NCBI RefSeq assembly: GCF_006376675.1
Contig: NZ_VEWK01000002.1
Location: 1-64,000, forward strand
Origin: Brucella pecoris
GTDB taxonomy: Bacteria; Pseudomonadota; Alphaproteobacteria; Rhizobiales; Rhizobiaceae
Reading direction: 5' to 3'
DNA: 64,000 nt
Positions 1 to 6,647 of this stretch are shown one piece after another. Numbering within the stretch: the stretch's first letter is position 1; every line of letters starts with the position of its first letter. Position numbers and translations under genes: made by a program. Below the pieces are notes generated by a model. The model was not told the DNA's origin. It worked only from the letters and a program-made list of their open reading frames with translations, and did not search any database.

Positions 1-77
1 ATAAATCACCGATCAAGTTCGAGATGATAAACCGTAAATTAGTGACAGAACCTCTCCACTAAATAAGGGCAAGTCCA
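1..77 (-). mobile_element. Terminal fragment of a probable IS3-family insertion sequence
   Basis: Read on the minus strand, the ATPase reading frame loses its protein-like character at about base 78, and a stretch beginning TGGACTTGCCC and running into an ATTTAGTGGA block follows. TG-initial ends with a GTGGA-type block 15 to 20 bases in are typical of IS3-family (IS150-like) elements. Only these 77 bases lie in the window, so no transposase is visible and no target duplication can be tested. The call rests on the end sequence and the break in the gene. Confidence 0.42.
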
Positions 78-305
78 CATGACATAGTCTCCGAGGTCGA
101 GGCGAATGAAGCCAGCCTCAGATCCCTCGCGCACGGGCTTGGACTGGATGACCTTGTTGCCGTCCAATGCCCACCAGATGGCGTCAAGGATCGAAGTCTT
201 GCCCTGCCCGTTCTTCCCGGTGATTTCAACGAGGTTGCCCTCTGGCTTAATCTCAACGGCAACGAGCTTCTTTATGTTCTCGGCCTGAAAAGAGATGACT
301 TTCAT
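39..305 (-). pseudogene. Truncated phage AAA/SMC-type ATPase, N-terminal part only
   Basis: The first 75 residues are the start of an SMC/RecF-like ATPase of the kind phages use in recombination: a beta-strand, then the Walker A loop GKNGQGKTS, then a helix reading ILDAIWWALDG. Family members usually run to several hundred residues and carry a coiled coil, Walker B and signature motif; none is present. The last 13 residues (MWTCPYLVERFCH) are unlike the family and are encoded by the presumed IS end. The ATG at 305 is chosen because the longer frame upstream is only the antisense of the neighbouring gene. It is the third gene of a leftward operon. The product is probably non-functional. Confidence 0.7.
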
Positions 306-315
306 TATATGAACC

Positions 316-522
316 TCAAGTTTCTTGCTGCTTCCGGCCTTCCGCAATGAACCCTTCGCGGACGGTGTCTCTGAGGCGGCGCCATCTTCGGACGCATGCC
401 TGTTCCGGGGTTTCCCGGACCTTCTTCCCCTTGACGGTGACCTCCATGCAGGAGCCGTAACCGCCGCGGATGAACTGCTTGTAGAGCTCGAAGCCAGCCT
501 GAATTTCCCACTCGTCATTCAT
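316..522 (-). CDS. Small phage protein of unknown function
   Basis: A 68-residue basic, hydrophilic protein rich in Arg and Glu, with no membrane segment and no motif I recognise. Its ATG lies inside the end of the preceding gene, an 8-base overlap (ATGAATGA), and its stop is 10 bases before the truncated ATPase. It is therefore translationally coupled in a three-gene leftward operon. The ATPase neighbour suggests a recombination-accessory role, but nothing in the sequence itself shows that. Confidence 0.6.
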   Translation of the reverse strand: MNDEWEIQAGFELYKQFIRGGYGSCMEVTVKGKKVRETPEQACVRRWRRLRDTVREGFIAEGRKQQET

Positions 523-688
523 CGGGAAGCCGCATGTCGTGGGCGAGAGAAACCACTCCTGCCTCGTGGATCAGATCCTTCTGCTCTGTCGTGAGCGGGA
601 GGCCCTGATGCCAGGCGCGAATAGCGACTTCCATCTCCGCGCGTCGGTCGGACGCACGTTGTGCTGCATTCAGAATGTTGGTGTTCAT
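515..688 (-). CDS. Small phage protein, first gene of the far-left operon
   Basis: A 57-residue acidic-to-neutral protein beginning MNTNILNAAQRASDRRAEME and ending MRLPDE. It is alpha-helical in character, with no recognised domain. It starts 33 bases downstream of the -10 box of a strong leftward promoter and overlaps the next gene by 8 bases, so it opens the operon that ends in the broken ATPase. The Shine-Dalgarno match is weak (GAGCC). Coupling and codon usage support a real gene. Function unknown. Confidence 0.55.
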   Translation of the reverse strand: MNTNILNAAQRASDRRAEMEVAIRAWHQGLPLTTEQKDLIHEAGVVSLAHDMRLPDE

Positions 689-720
689 TTTGTCGGCTCG
701 AAATCTACGCTATGAATGAC

Positions 721-748
721 ATAATACTATACGCATCGTATGTGTCAA
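721..748 (-). promoter_or_regulatory. Leftward sigma-70 promoter with embedded operator
   Basis: On the minus strand a perfect -35 box TTGACA (743-748) and a -10 box TATTAT (721-726) are separated by 16 bases. The spacer contains the palindrome ATACGATGCGTAT (729-741), and a second palindrome lies just upstream. Both match the operator at the repressor gene, so this promoter should be silent in a lysogen. Confidence 0.75.
729..741. promoter_or_regulatory. Operator copy, inside promoter spacer
   Basis: ATACG-CAT-CGTAT, a perfect 5-bp inverted repeat with a 3-base centre. It sits between the -35 and -10 boxes of the far-left promoter, where a bound repressor would exclude RNA polymerase. Confidence 0.7.
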
Positions 749-755
749 CAAATAA

Positions 756-770
756 AATACGAAACGTATT
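756..770. promoter_or_regulatory. Operator copy, upstream of the -35 box
   Basis: AATACG-AAA-CGTATT, a perfect 6-bp inverted repeat centred 28 bp from the neighbouring site. It has the same AAA/TTT centre as the operator at 2,064-2,080 and could allow pairwise repressor binding. Confidence 0.7.
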
Positions 771-780
771 GACGGAGCGC

Positions 781-835
781 AAAAAAAAGGAACATAAAGA
801 AAAGGCCCCGCTGCATCTAGCAAATGCACGGGGCC
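781..835 (-). terminator. Rho-independent terminator, leftward
   Basis: A 12-bp stem with one bulged base, GGCCCCG-c-TGCAT (804-816) with ATGCA-CGGGGCC (824-835), has a 7-base loop. On the minus strand it is followed by TTTTCTTT and, further on, a run of eight T. It would stop leftward transcription from the repressor gene before the far-left promoter. Confidence 0.7.
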
Positions 836-1379
836 GCGACTGGAGAGATTATTCGTTTAGCCGACGAGGAAATCCAGTGACGATTGAATATCATACGTCA
901 CGTATTTCCTCAAGACAAAATGAATGAACCGTCCAGTCTGCTGCAAGGTATGACGGAAACCGGTTCGGCCGTGCAGTAGATGATTGAGCAAGGAACGGGA
1001 TTCGATCTGGCTCAAAGGGTTTCTGGCGGCGAAAGCTGGTGGTCTGCCCTGATCGGCGTGAGTGCTCACGAAAAAGAGGCCAAGATGGTAAGGCGAGCAA
1101 ATGCGCCGTTACCTGTGGGATAAGCGGCGGTCGGCTCGGTCGGGCATGGACTACCCCTCCTACTCCAGGAGCCCTTCCATGTTATTCATGGCGGGGTTCT
1201 TGGTCTGTGGGAGTCACGACGATCTCTCCATCGAGCATAGACGGTGAATCTATATAGAATCGTAAAGTAGATTGGTTTCTGGGTATGAGCCTATGGAGTG
1301 CTCAAGCCTTTAATATTATTGCTAAAATGTCATTCCAAAAAAATGCATGGCGAAACGAAGAAAAACGAAAGCTGGCGCG
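836..1379. other. Stretch without a convincing gene
   Basis: Besides one operator copy (893-905) I see only short weak frames: plus-strand frames at 980-1123 (47 codons) and 1101-1247 (48 codons, with an AAGGCGAG box before its ATG), and a minus-strand frame ending at 857 just before the terminator. None has a recognisable domain. Remnants of phage genes lost by recombination are possible. Confidence 0.4.
893..905. promoter_or_regulatory. Operator copy, isolated
   Basis: ATACG-TCA-CGTAT, a perfect 5-bp inverted repeat with a 3-base spacer in the gene-poor stretch left of the repressor gene. No convincing promoter overlaps it. Confidence 0.55.
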
Positions 1380-2042
1380 TCACAGCATAGTCACCTTCGC
1401 CTTAACCCGTCCGACAATCGGCACGTCCAAGGCACTCCGTTCATAGCCTTCATATCGAGGGTTACGACCGGTTACTCGAACGAGCGGAGTTCCTTCAGAA
1501 GGAAGGACTTCGACCATCTTGATCGCAACTGCATCACCATCATACACAGCGAATGCTCCGGGAGGAGTTGGACGAGTGTCGTTCGTGTCGATGATGACGC
1601 GGTCACCCGGAAAGAGTGAGCCAGGAGCGGTCGGATTATACGGATCGTACATATAATCGCCGACAATCTCCATGACACGCGCGCAGTCATTGTGAATATC
1701 AAGACCGACTTCGAGGAAGTCCTTCGGCATATCCCAAAACTCATCGAGGTTTGTGGATTTGATAAGTTCTGCCGCGTTGGATTTCGCCTTCAAACGAGCG
1801 GCCTGCCCTTCGTCATCGGCTGGATCGGCCAATGGGGCGGTCCCGAATAGCAGCCACGCAGGGTCAACGCCGTAATGCTTTGCGTATAAGAGGGCGTCCT
1901 TATCAAATCCGCGTGTGCCATTTTCATGCGCTGTGTATGTGACAACCTTCACGCCCATGCTACGGGCGGCATCCGTTGCCGACTTATACCCAGCGTTTAC
2001 TCGTGCCACCTTGAGGCGATGGAACGGCTCTTCTTGATGCAT
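1380..2042 (-). CDS. CI-like phage repressor (XRE helix-turn-helix plus S24/LexA-type domain)
   Basis: A 220-residue protein. Residues about 8-65 form an XRE-type helix-turn-helix; residues about 110-215 resemble the S24/LexA dimerisation and self-cleavage domain (the FPGDRVIIDTND strand and AIKMVEVLP, with the conserved Lys). The position of the nucleophilic Ser, normally in a GDSM-type motif, reads GDYM here (codon TAT), so self-cleavage should be lost. The ATG at 2042 is preferred over an upstream TTG because AGGAGA lies 7 bases before it. The gene is divergent from the Cro-like gene and shares one operator with it. Its own promoter contains the operator in the spacer, so it is probably autoregulated. 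It is the likely lysogeny master repressor. Confidence 0.85.
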   Translation of the reverse strand: MHQEEPFHRLKVARVNAGYKSATDAARSMGVKVVTYTAHENGTRGFDKDALLYAKHYGVDPAWLLFGTAPLADPADDEGQAARLKAKSNAAELIKSTNLDEFWDMPKDFLEVGLDIHNDCARVMEIVGDYMYDPYNPTAPGSLFPGDRVIIDTNDTRPTPPGAFAVYDGDAVAIKMVEVLPSEGTPLVRVTGRNPRYEGYERSALDVPIVGRVKAKVTML

Positions 2043-2062
2043 AACGAAGTCTCCTGACAAAT

Positions 2063-2091
2063 TAAATACGTTTCGTATTTACCATAGCCAA
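2063..2091 (-). promoter_or_regulatory. Repressor-maintenance promoter
   Basis: On the minus strand the -35 box TTGGCT (2086-2091) and the -10 box TATTTA (2063-2068) are 17 bases apart. The 17-bp operator covers most of the spacer and the -10 box. Confidence 0.6.
2064..2080. promoter_or_regulatory. Main operator of the lysogeny switch
   Basis: AAATACG-TTT-CGTATTT is a perfect 7-bp inverted repeat with a 3-base centre and the best copy in the window. It lies within the leftward repressor promoter and touches the -35 box of the rightward Cro promoter, so one site can govern both directions. Confidence 0.8.
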
Positions 2092-2106
2092 TTCGCATTG
2101 TATTAC
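2078..2106 (+). promoter_or_regulatory. Rightward early promoter (PR-like)
   Basis: The -35 box TTTACC (2078-2083) and the -10 box TATTAC (2101-2106) have 17-base spacing. The -35 box overlaps the right end of the operator. It would drive the Cro-like gene and the replication block. Confidence 0.55.
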
Positions 2107-2130
2107 ATATCCAACACGGAGTGAATAACA

Positions 2131-2430
2131 ATGCGAGATAACACTACCAAATTTCACGACATCCTGACCCGATACAAACAAGTTATGGCGGAAGTTGAGC
2201 AGCTTACCCTGACTGGTCGTCAGATAAAGTTCGTCCGCAATGAGCTTGGTGAAAGCCAGATGGCATTCGCCAAGCGTATTGGAAGCACGCAGGTTTCCGT
2301 CTTCAGAGCAGAAGAAAAAGACGGAAAACTTTGCACGGGTCTCATTGTCCTCACCTGCCTTGCGGCAGCGGAGGAGCTCGGGTTCGACATTCCGAGTGAT
2401 GAGACTTTGCGTGATCCTGTTGGGGAGTGA
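2131..2430 (+). CDS. Cro-like XRE-family regulator
   Basis: A 99-residue protein with a helix-turn-helix of the XRE/lambda-repressor fold at residues about 30-85 (LTGRQIKFVRNELGESQ, then a second helix and a recognition helix around STQVSVFRAEE). It has no C-terminal dimer/cleavage domain, which together with its position divergent from the repressor and first in the rightward operon suggests a Cro role. ACACGGAG precedes the ATG. It is followed 6 bases later by the next gene. Confidence 0.75.
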   Translation: MRDNTTKFHDILTRYKQVMAEVEQLTLTGRQIKFVRNELGESQMAFAKRIGSTQVSVFRAEEKDGKLCTGLIVLTCLAAAEELGFDIPSDETLRDPVGE

Positions 2431-2436
2431 GCCCCG

Positions 2437-2769
2437 ATGGTTGGCACAGGCAACCTGATTTGGACCGCTGAACTCGATCGAGAACTGCGGTCCCTCGTAC
2501 GCAAAAATACTCCTACTCGTACTATTGCCCACCTCCTTGGTGTGCACCGGATACAGGTGATCCGACGCATCAAGAAGCTTGAGCTAACTGCTGATAATGC
2601 AGGCGAAAAAGTATTCGAGGCTCCTCCTCATATCCAGAGTTACAAGACATCCCGCAGGGGATTTTACGTACCTCCTCATCAGGAGGCGGCTTACTACGAC
2701 CTCCTGAAATCAGGGGTCTCGATAGACGAGGCGCGAAAGCGTCTCAAAATTAAGAAGCAACCTAAATAG
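2437..2769 (+). CDS. Small DNA-binding protein, GcrA/SANT-like N-terminus
   Basis: A 110-residue basic protein. The first 45 residues (IWTAELDRELRSLV, then TIAHLLGVHRIQVIRRIKKL) have the W-x2-E-x2-LRxL plus IAxxLGV-x6-RxxKL layout of GcrA-like and other small tri-helical DNA-binding domains of alphaproteobacteria. The C-terminal half is hydrophilic and unknown. It lies second in the early rightward operon, so an early transcription regulator is plausible. The similarity is by pattern only. Confidence 0.55.
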   Translation: MVGTGNLIWTAELDRELRSLVRKNTPTRTIAHLLGVHRIQVIRRIKKLELTADNAGEKVFEAPPHIQSYKTSRRGFYVPPHQEAAYYDLLKSGVSIDEARKRLKIKKQPK

Positions 2770-2775
2770 AGGTGC

Positions 2776-3264
2776 ATGATGATGACCAGAGACCACAACA
2801 CCAAGACTGAACAGGAGCTCTACGAAGAGCAGAAGTTCCTCGAAGGCTTCGCAAACCTGAAGAGCATGGAGTCGGATATGGCCGGCACCAAGGGTGACAT
2901 GAACGCCGAATACAAGCGGCTGAAGGATCTCGGCTGGTCCAAGAAGGACTACGATTTTGCCAAGTCCCTCGAGGACAAGGACGTCGGTCAGGTTATTGCC
3001 GACTTCGAACGCAAGCTCCGTATCGCCCGCATGTTCGGTCACCAGCTTGGCCGCCAGCTCGACATCCTCGACAAGGATCGGACACCGCAGGAAGACCGGG
3101 CCTACGACGAAGGCTTCGCAGCCGGGCGCCGTCGCAAGAGCGCGACCAACCCGTACCAGCCGGGCTCGCAGGAGTTCCAGAACTGGCAGAAGGGCCTGAA
3201 TGACGGCACCGAGCTCGCCAATAAGGATCTCTCCTCAGCTGTGAGCGAGCAAGCGCCAGACTGA
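2776..3264 (+). CDS. RMF-like phage protein
   Basis: 162 residues in two parts. Residues about 20-100 are charged and helical with KxLKDLGWSKKDYDFAKSLE, reminiscent of DUF2312/GapR-like helical regions. Residues about 108-148 read AYDEGFAAGRRRKSATNPY and, eleven residues on, WQKGLNDG, matching the ribosome modulation factor pattern (G-x3-G, NPY, W-x2-G). The family occurs in alphaproteobacterial phages with the same two-part layout. A role in ribosome or nucleic-acid binding is an inference from the family. Three in-frame ATGs stand at the start; the first is taken. Confidence 0.6.
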   Translation: MMMTRDHNTKTEQELYEEQKFLEGFANLKSMESDMAGTKGDMNAEYKRLKDLGWSKKDYDFAKSLEDKDVGQVIADFERKLRIARMFGHQLGRQLDILDKDRTPQEDRAYDEGFAAGRRRKSATNPYQPGSQEFQNWQKGLNDGTELANKDLSSAVSEQAPD

Positions 3265-3286
3265 TCCAGCCTACCGCATTCAACCC

Positions 3287-3298
3287 GGCAATAATGCC
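3287..3298 (+). repeat. Start-associated hairpin, copy 1
   Basis: GGCA-ATAA-TGCC, followed by AACAGAAGGAAAATGAA and the ATG at 3316. One of two rightward copies. Confidence 0.65.
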
Positions 3299-3315
3299 AA
3301 CAGAAGGAAAATGAA

Positions 3316-3498
3316 ATGAACACTTTGGTTTTTAATCTCCGTGACCGTGTCAAGCTCGCTGAAAGCGGAGAGACTGGCGAGATCATCGGCCGCGCTGAAT
3401 ACACCTACACCGAACCGCATTACCTGATCCGCTATAAGGCTGGCGACGGACGTCAGGTGGAAACCTGGTGGGGCGAGAGCGCTCTTCGCGCTGCCTGA
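3316..3498 (+). CDS. Small phage protein, SH3-like barrel suspected
   Basis: A 60-residue protein with a pattern of short beta-strands: DRVKLAESGETGEIIGRAEY, then HYLIRYKAGDG and ETWWGESAL. Such spacing is common in small SH3/KOW-like barrels that bind nucleic acid or protein, but no family is certain. It has an AGAAGGA box and its own start-associated hairpin, so it is translated independently of its upstream neighbour. Confidence 0.6.
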   Translation: MNTLVFNLRDRVKLAESGETGEIIGRAEYTYTEPHYLIRYKAGDGRQVETWWGESALRAA

Positions 3499-3514
3499 TC
3501 TATCAATACGACCC

Positions 3515-3526
3515 GGCATTCATGCC
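3515..3526 (+). repeat. Start-associated hairpin, copy 2
   Basis: GGCA-TTCA-TGCC followed by ACATGAGAGATAAG. No convincing gene starts at the expected distance. Only a 23-codon frame (3529-3600) follows, so this copy may be an orphan left by a gene loss. Confidence 0.55.
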
Positions 3527-3658
3527 ACATGAGAGATAAGCCCGGCGCTAAGGCGCCGCGGCTCACCGGTAAGACCGGATACCTCACCCAATCATACTGA
3601 AAGGTTCTCGCGATGGTTTCGTCACCACGCGGACGACCTCGGATTCCATGGTGAGACC

Positions 3659-4042
3659 ATGGCTAAGGGGCGTCTTTCGAAGTTCCAGCAGTCCAAACTG
3701 GACGCAGCATTTGCCCGAGCCGACAGGGAGTCGGCGCTGAAGAAGCAGGGCGGCAAGTGCATCTACTGTCTCGATCCGCTGACAGTCAAACAGGTAACCC
3801 GCGAGCACATCAAGCCGCGGTCGGCCGGAGGTCTCGATAGCAAGGACAACATCGCGGCAGCGTGTGCTCCCTGCAACCGCCTCAAGGGTTCAACGCCATA
3901 CGGAAAATTCATGCGGCTCATCAGCGAGCCGAGGTCCGGCGAACCCATCAAGTACCGCCTCGTCTGGTTCTCCAGACAGCTCAACAAACGAATAGCACTG
4001 ATGGAAAAGCGCGTGATGCGCGCCGTCGGGAGGAAAGAATGA
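3659..4042 (+). CDS. HNH endonuclease
   Basis: A 127-residue protein with a full HNH fold at residues about 35-85: a zinc-knuckle pair CIYC, the catalytic REHIKPRSAGG (His), DNIAAACAPCNRLKG (Asn and second Cys pair). The basic C-terminus would contact DNA. In phages such nucleases act in homing, in packaging near cos, or in host-DNA breakdown. Here it sits in the replication block and overlaps the methyltransferase start by 4 bases (ATGA), which argues for a coupled DNA-metabolism role rather than a homing insertion. Confidence 0.85.
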   Translation: MAKGRLSKFQQSKLDAAFARADRESALKKQGGKCIYCLDPLTVKQVTREHIKPRSAGGLDSKDNIAAACAPCNRLKGSTPYGKFMRLISEPRSGEPIKYRLVWFSRQLNKRIALMEKRVMRAVGRKE

Positions 4043-4605
4043 CCGTCACCGCATCTGGATATGACCTGAAGAAGAACGAGCTTTACGAAACAGAGGCGTG
4101 GGCGACAGAAGCCCTGCTCAACTACTTTCCCGTGCGCGGATACAACGTTTGGGAATCAGCGGCCGGAAATCACAAGATGGCTGACGTGCTGAGGGCCAAC
4201 GGGGCGGAGGTCTACACCTCTGACATCGAGACTTACTACCGCGAACACGACGAGATCTTCGACTTCCTGTCTGACCGGGATGATTACGAGGTCTACGACT
4301 CCATCGTCACCAACCCACCTTACGGCAAGCAGAACCGTACTGCGGTCAAGTTTGCAGAGAAGGCGCTGGCGCGTTGCGCTGGCAATGTGGCGCTGCTCCT
4401 GACAGCGAAGTTCGACAGCGGCAAGACCCGCAAACATTTGTTCGCTGACAACCCACGCTTCCTCGCAAAGATCGTTCTCGTCGATCGCATTAGCTGGGAA
4501 GGCAACGGCCAGACAGGGACCGAAGACCATGCTTGGTACGTCTGGGGGCCGAAACCTCTGTTCCCTGCCCCGGCCCGTCTTCTCTATGCGGAGCGACCGG
4601 CATGA
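4039..4605 (+). CDS. SAM-dependent N6-adenine DNA methyltransferase-like protein
   Basis: 188 residues with WESAAGNHKMADVL as the SAM-binding motif I region, VYTSDIE as the acidic end of strand 2, and TNPPYGKQ as the catalytic NPPY motif of amino-methyltransferases. No target-recognition domain is present, so it is short for a restriction-type enzyme. It may protect phage DNA or be a degenerate relative. The ATG at 4039 overlaps the HNH stop, and a longer frame upstream is only a shadow of the HNH gene. The end overlaps the next gene by 4 bases. Confidence 0.75.
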   Translation: MTVTASGYDLKKNELYETEAWATEALLNYFPVRGYNVWESAAGNHKMADVLRANGAEVYTSDIETYYREHDEIFDFLSDRDDYEVYDSIVTNPPYGKQNRTAVKFAEKALARCAGNVALLLTAKFDSGKTRKHLFADNPRFLAKIVLVDRISWEGNGQTGTEDHAWYVWGPKPLFPAPARLLYAERPA

Positions 4606-5192
4606 GCGATTCACCCGGAAGCTACCTTGTTATCGATCCGGGCCGGTCAATGGGCTTTGCTTATTGTCTGGCCGGTGGAGAGAACATCCGCCACGGCACC
4701 TGGAAGTTCAATCAGAAGAGCGCGGGAGAGGCATATGCCACCTTCGTTCAGTACCTGAAGCGCACGCTGAGCGCCCTGCCCGACCCGCTCGTTGGCATAG
4801 AGCTGATGACCATCGTCGATCACGGCACCCCCGGTGGCAAGTCAGCCATCGATGCGCAGCAGGTCATCTTCTCTTCGGGCTGGCCCACCCATGCACAGAC
4901 TCTGTGCCACACGATGGGGCTGCGGGAGCCGCAGTTCATAGCGATCTCGACATGGCGCTCGAAGACACACGGCAAGCTCCGCGTGCCTGACACCATGAAG
5001 AAGGCCAAGCAGGCCGAAAGATCCAAGTGGTTCAAGCTGCAGGCGAAAACGTACTGCGACAAGAACGGATGGTCTTACTCGACTGAGGATGAGGCGGAAG
5101 CGCTGTGCATGCTCGACGCCCTCCGCATCATGAATGAACCGGACCACGCCTTTGATCGCGGACGGTCTTTCCAGCAGGAGAATTTCCTATGA
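4602..5192 (+). CDS. RuvC-like Holliday-junction resolvase
   Basis: 196 residues with an RNase-H-type fold: LVIDPGRSMGFAYC carries the first catalytic Asp on a strand, VGIELM the Glu, and STEDEAEALCMLDAL the C-terminal acidic pair. The order and spacing fit phage RuvC-like resolvases, which resolve branched replication intermediates before packaging. The start at 4602 (ATGA overlap with the methyltransferase) replaces a longer frame. The next gene overlaps by 4 bases. Confidence 0.75.
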   Translation: MSDSPGSYLVIDPGRSMGFAYCLAGGENIRHGTWKFNQKSAGEAYATFVQYLKRTLSALPDPLVGIELMTIVDHGTPGGKSAIDAQQVIFSSGWPTHAQTLCHTMGLREPQFIAISTWRSKTHGKLRVPDTMKKAKQAERSKWFKLQAKTYCDKNGWSYSTEDEAEALCMLDALRIMNEPDHAFDRGRSFQQENFL

Positions 5193-5533
5193 GCAATCCA
5201 ATCAAGCCGGTGATGCGCGTCACTCCAGAGCAGGAACAGGCGATCCGCGATGCGGTTCACCGACATCTGGTCCACGCCACGAACCGCGCCTGCGCGGAGA
5301 CCGGCATCTCTGGGATGGTTTTCGTTCTGGTCGGCGTCAGCACGTTCCTCGAGGAGCTGACCGAAGTTAGTGCGACTGCTGCGGTGGATTACTTCCGCGC
5401 TCTCGCCGATATGTACGACGGCACGCTCAGCAAGGACGTGCGCTCGGAAGCCGATGCTCGTCGTTCCACTGCGGTGGCAGCGATATTTGCCAACCTCGAT
5501 CTGTATATGGCGGGGGCACAGGGTAATGCGTGA
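5189..5533 (+). CDS. Hypothetical phage protein
   Basis: A 114-residue, mostly alpha-helical protein. Residues 10-55 carry EQEQAIRDAVHRHLVHATNR and a hydrophobic stretch (GMVFVLVGVSTFLEEL); the C-terminus is Ala-rich. No motif is recognised. It is coupled to the resolvase (ATGA) and to the primase, which starts inside its last codons, so it belongs to the replication operon. Confidence 0.6.
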   Translation: MSNPIKPVMRVTPEQEQAIRDAVHRHLVHATNRACAETGISGMVFVLVGVSTFLEELTEVSATAAVDYFRALADMYDGTLSKDVRSEADARRSTAVAAIFANLDLYMAGAQGNA

Positions 5534-6647
5534 GAGAGTTAGCGGCCGGTTTACCGACAGCTTCCTCGAAGATCTGCGAGAACGCATCCCAATATCGGAA
5601 GTCATTCGGACCCGCGCCAGCGTCGACAACAAGAAGAGCAAGCCGAACCGTGGAGATTATTGGTTCTGCTGCCCCTTCCACGGTGAAAACCGCCCATCGT
5701 TCCACTGTGAGGATCGCAAGGGACGCTACCATTGCTTCGGCTGCGGCGTTACCGGCAACCATTTCAAGTTCCTCATGGAATTGGACGGCGTTTCATTCCC
5801 TCGGGCGGTGGAAATGGTGGCCTCTCTCGCCGGGGTTAATCTCCCCGGCAGGGAAGAGACCGAGAAGGAACGCCGCGAGCGATTCCAGCGTGAACAAGAC
5901 CGCAAAAAGCGCGACGAGCAGCGCGCCCGGCAAGATCAGAAAGACATGGAGAGGAAGACGGAAACGGTTCGCTCCATCTGGGCAGAAGCAAAGCCGATAG
6001 CCGGCACACTGGCTGAGGAATACCTCCGGTCTCGTTCGATCGAGCTGGCAGACTTCCCGGAAGGGACAGAATGGATGCCAAGCCTCCGGTTTCATCCGGG
6101 GCTTTCGCTTCAAGGAGCAAAGCACCCTGCCCTGATTGGCGGCGTGCAGAACAAGGACCGCAAGCTGATCGCCATCTGGCGAATCTTCCTTCAGCCGAAT
6201 GGCAAGGCCCTCGTGAATGAGGACGGCCGGAAGGTGAAGCTCGGTCTCGGTCCTGCAAATGGCGGGGCCGTGCGGTTGGGGCCGGTAACGGAGACGCTGC
6301 GGCTGACGGAAGGCATCGAGACAGGTCTCGGGGTAGCGCTCCTGTCCAGCAAGCCAGCTTCTGTGTGGGCCACGTTGTCCACCTCGGGAATGATGGGGTT
6401 GGAGATCCCAGAAGGCGTCAAGCGCCTTGAGATCTACGCGGATGGAGACAGGCATCGCCTGCACCAGAGGACCGGAGAGATCGTGGATCCACCCGGAATA
6501 GCCGCGGCCAAGAAACTTCAGAAGAGGGCCAGAGAGGCTGGCCTCGAAGCAGTGATTTATGCGTCCCCGGAGCCTGATGACTGGCTCGACGTGTGGACCT
6601 TGAGGAAGAACGATGAGCAACGAATCCGTAACGTCCAATACCTATAG
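5526..6647 (+). CDS. DNA primase (CHC2 zinc finger plus Toprim)
   Basis: 373 residues. A zinc finger at about 42-70 reads CCPFHGENRPSF and YHCFGCG, the CHC2 motif of DnaG-type primases. A long charged linker rich in Glu, Arg and Gln follows. The Toprim core is at about 255-310: LTEGIETGLG carries the catalytic Glu and LEIYADGDRH the DxD pair. It makes RNA primers for the phage replisome. The start at 5526 gives an 8-base overlap with the gene before. The helicase gene begins 35 bases before this stop, a usual primase-helicase pairing. Confidence 0.88.
   Translation: MRERVSGRFTDSFLEDLRERIPISEVIRTRASVDNKKSKPNRGDYWFCCPFHGENRPSFHCEDRKGRYHCFGCGVTGNHFKFLMELDGVSFPRAVEMVASLAGVNLPGREETEKERRERFQREQDRKKRDEQRARQDQKDMERKTETVRSIWAEAKPIAGTLAEEYLRSRSIELADFPEGTEWMPSLRFHPGLSLQGAKHPALIGGVQNKDRKLIAIWRIFLQPNGKALVNEDGRKVKLGLGPANGGAVRLGPVTETLRLTEGIETGLGVALLSSKPASVWATLSTSGMMGLEIPEGVKRLEIYADGDRHRLHQRTGEIVDPPGIAAAKKLQKRAREAGLEAVIYASPEPDDWLDVWTLRKNDEQRIRNVQYL

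Noticed and set aside
857..1069. 70-codon leftward frame between the repressor gene and the terminator
   Set aside because: Overlapping alternative frames are equally open, there is no ribosome-binding site, and the sequence has no recognisable domain. It is left as part of the gene-poor stretch.
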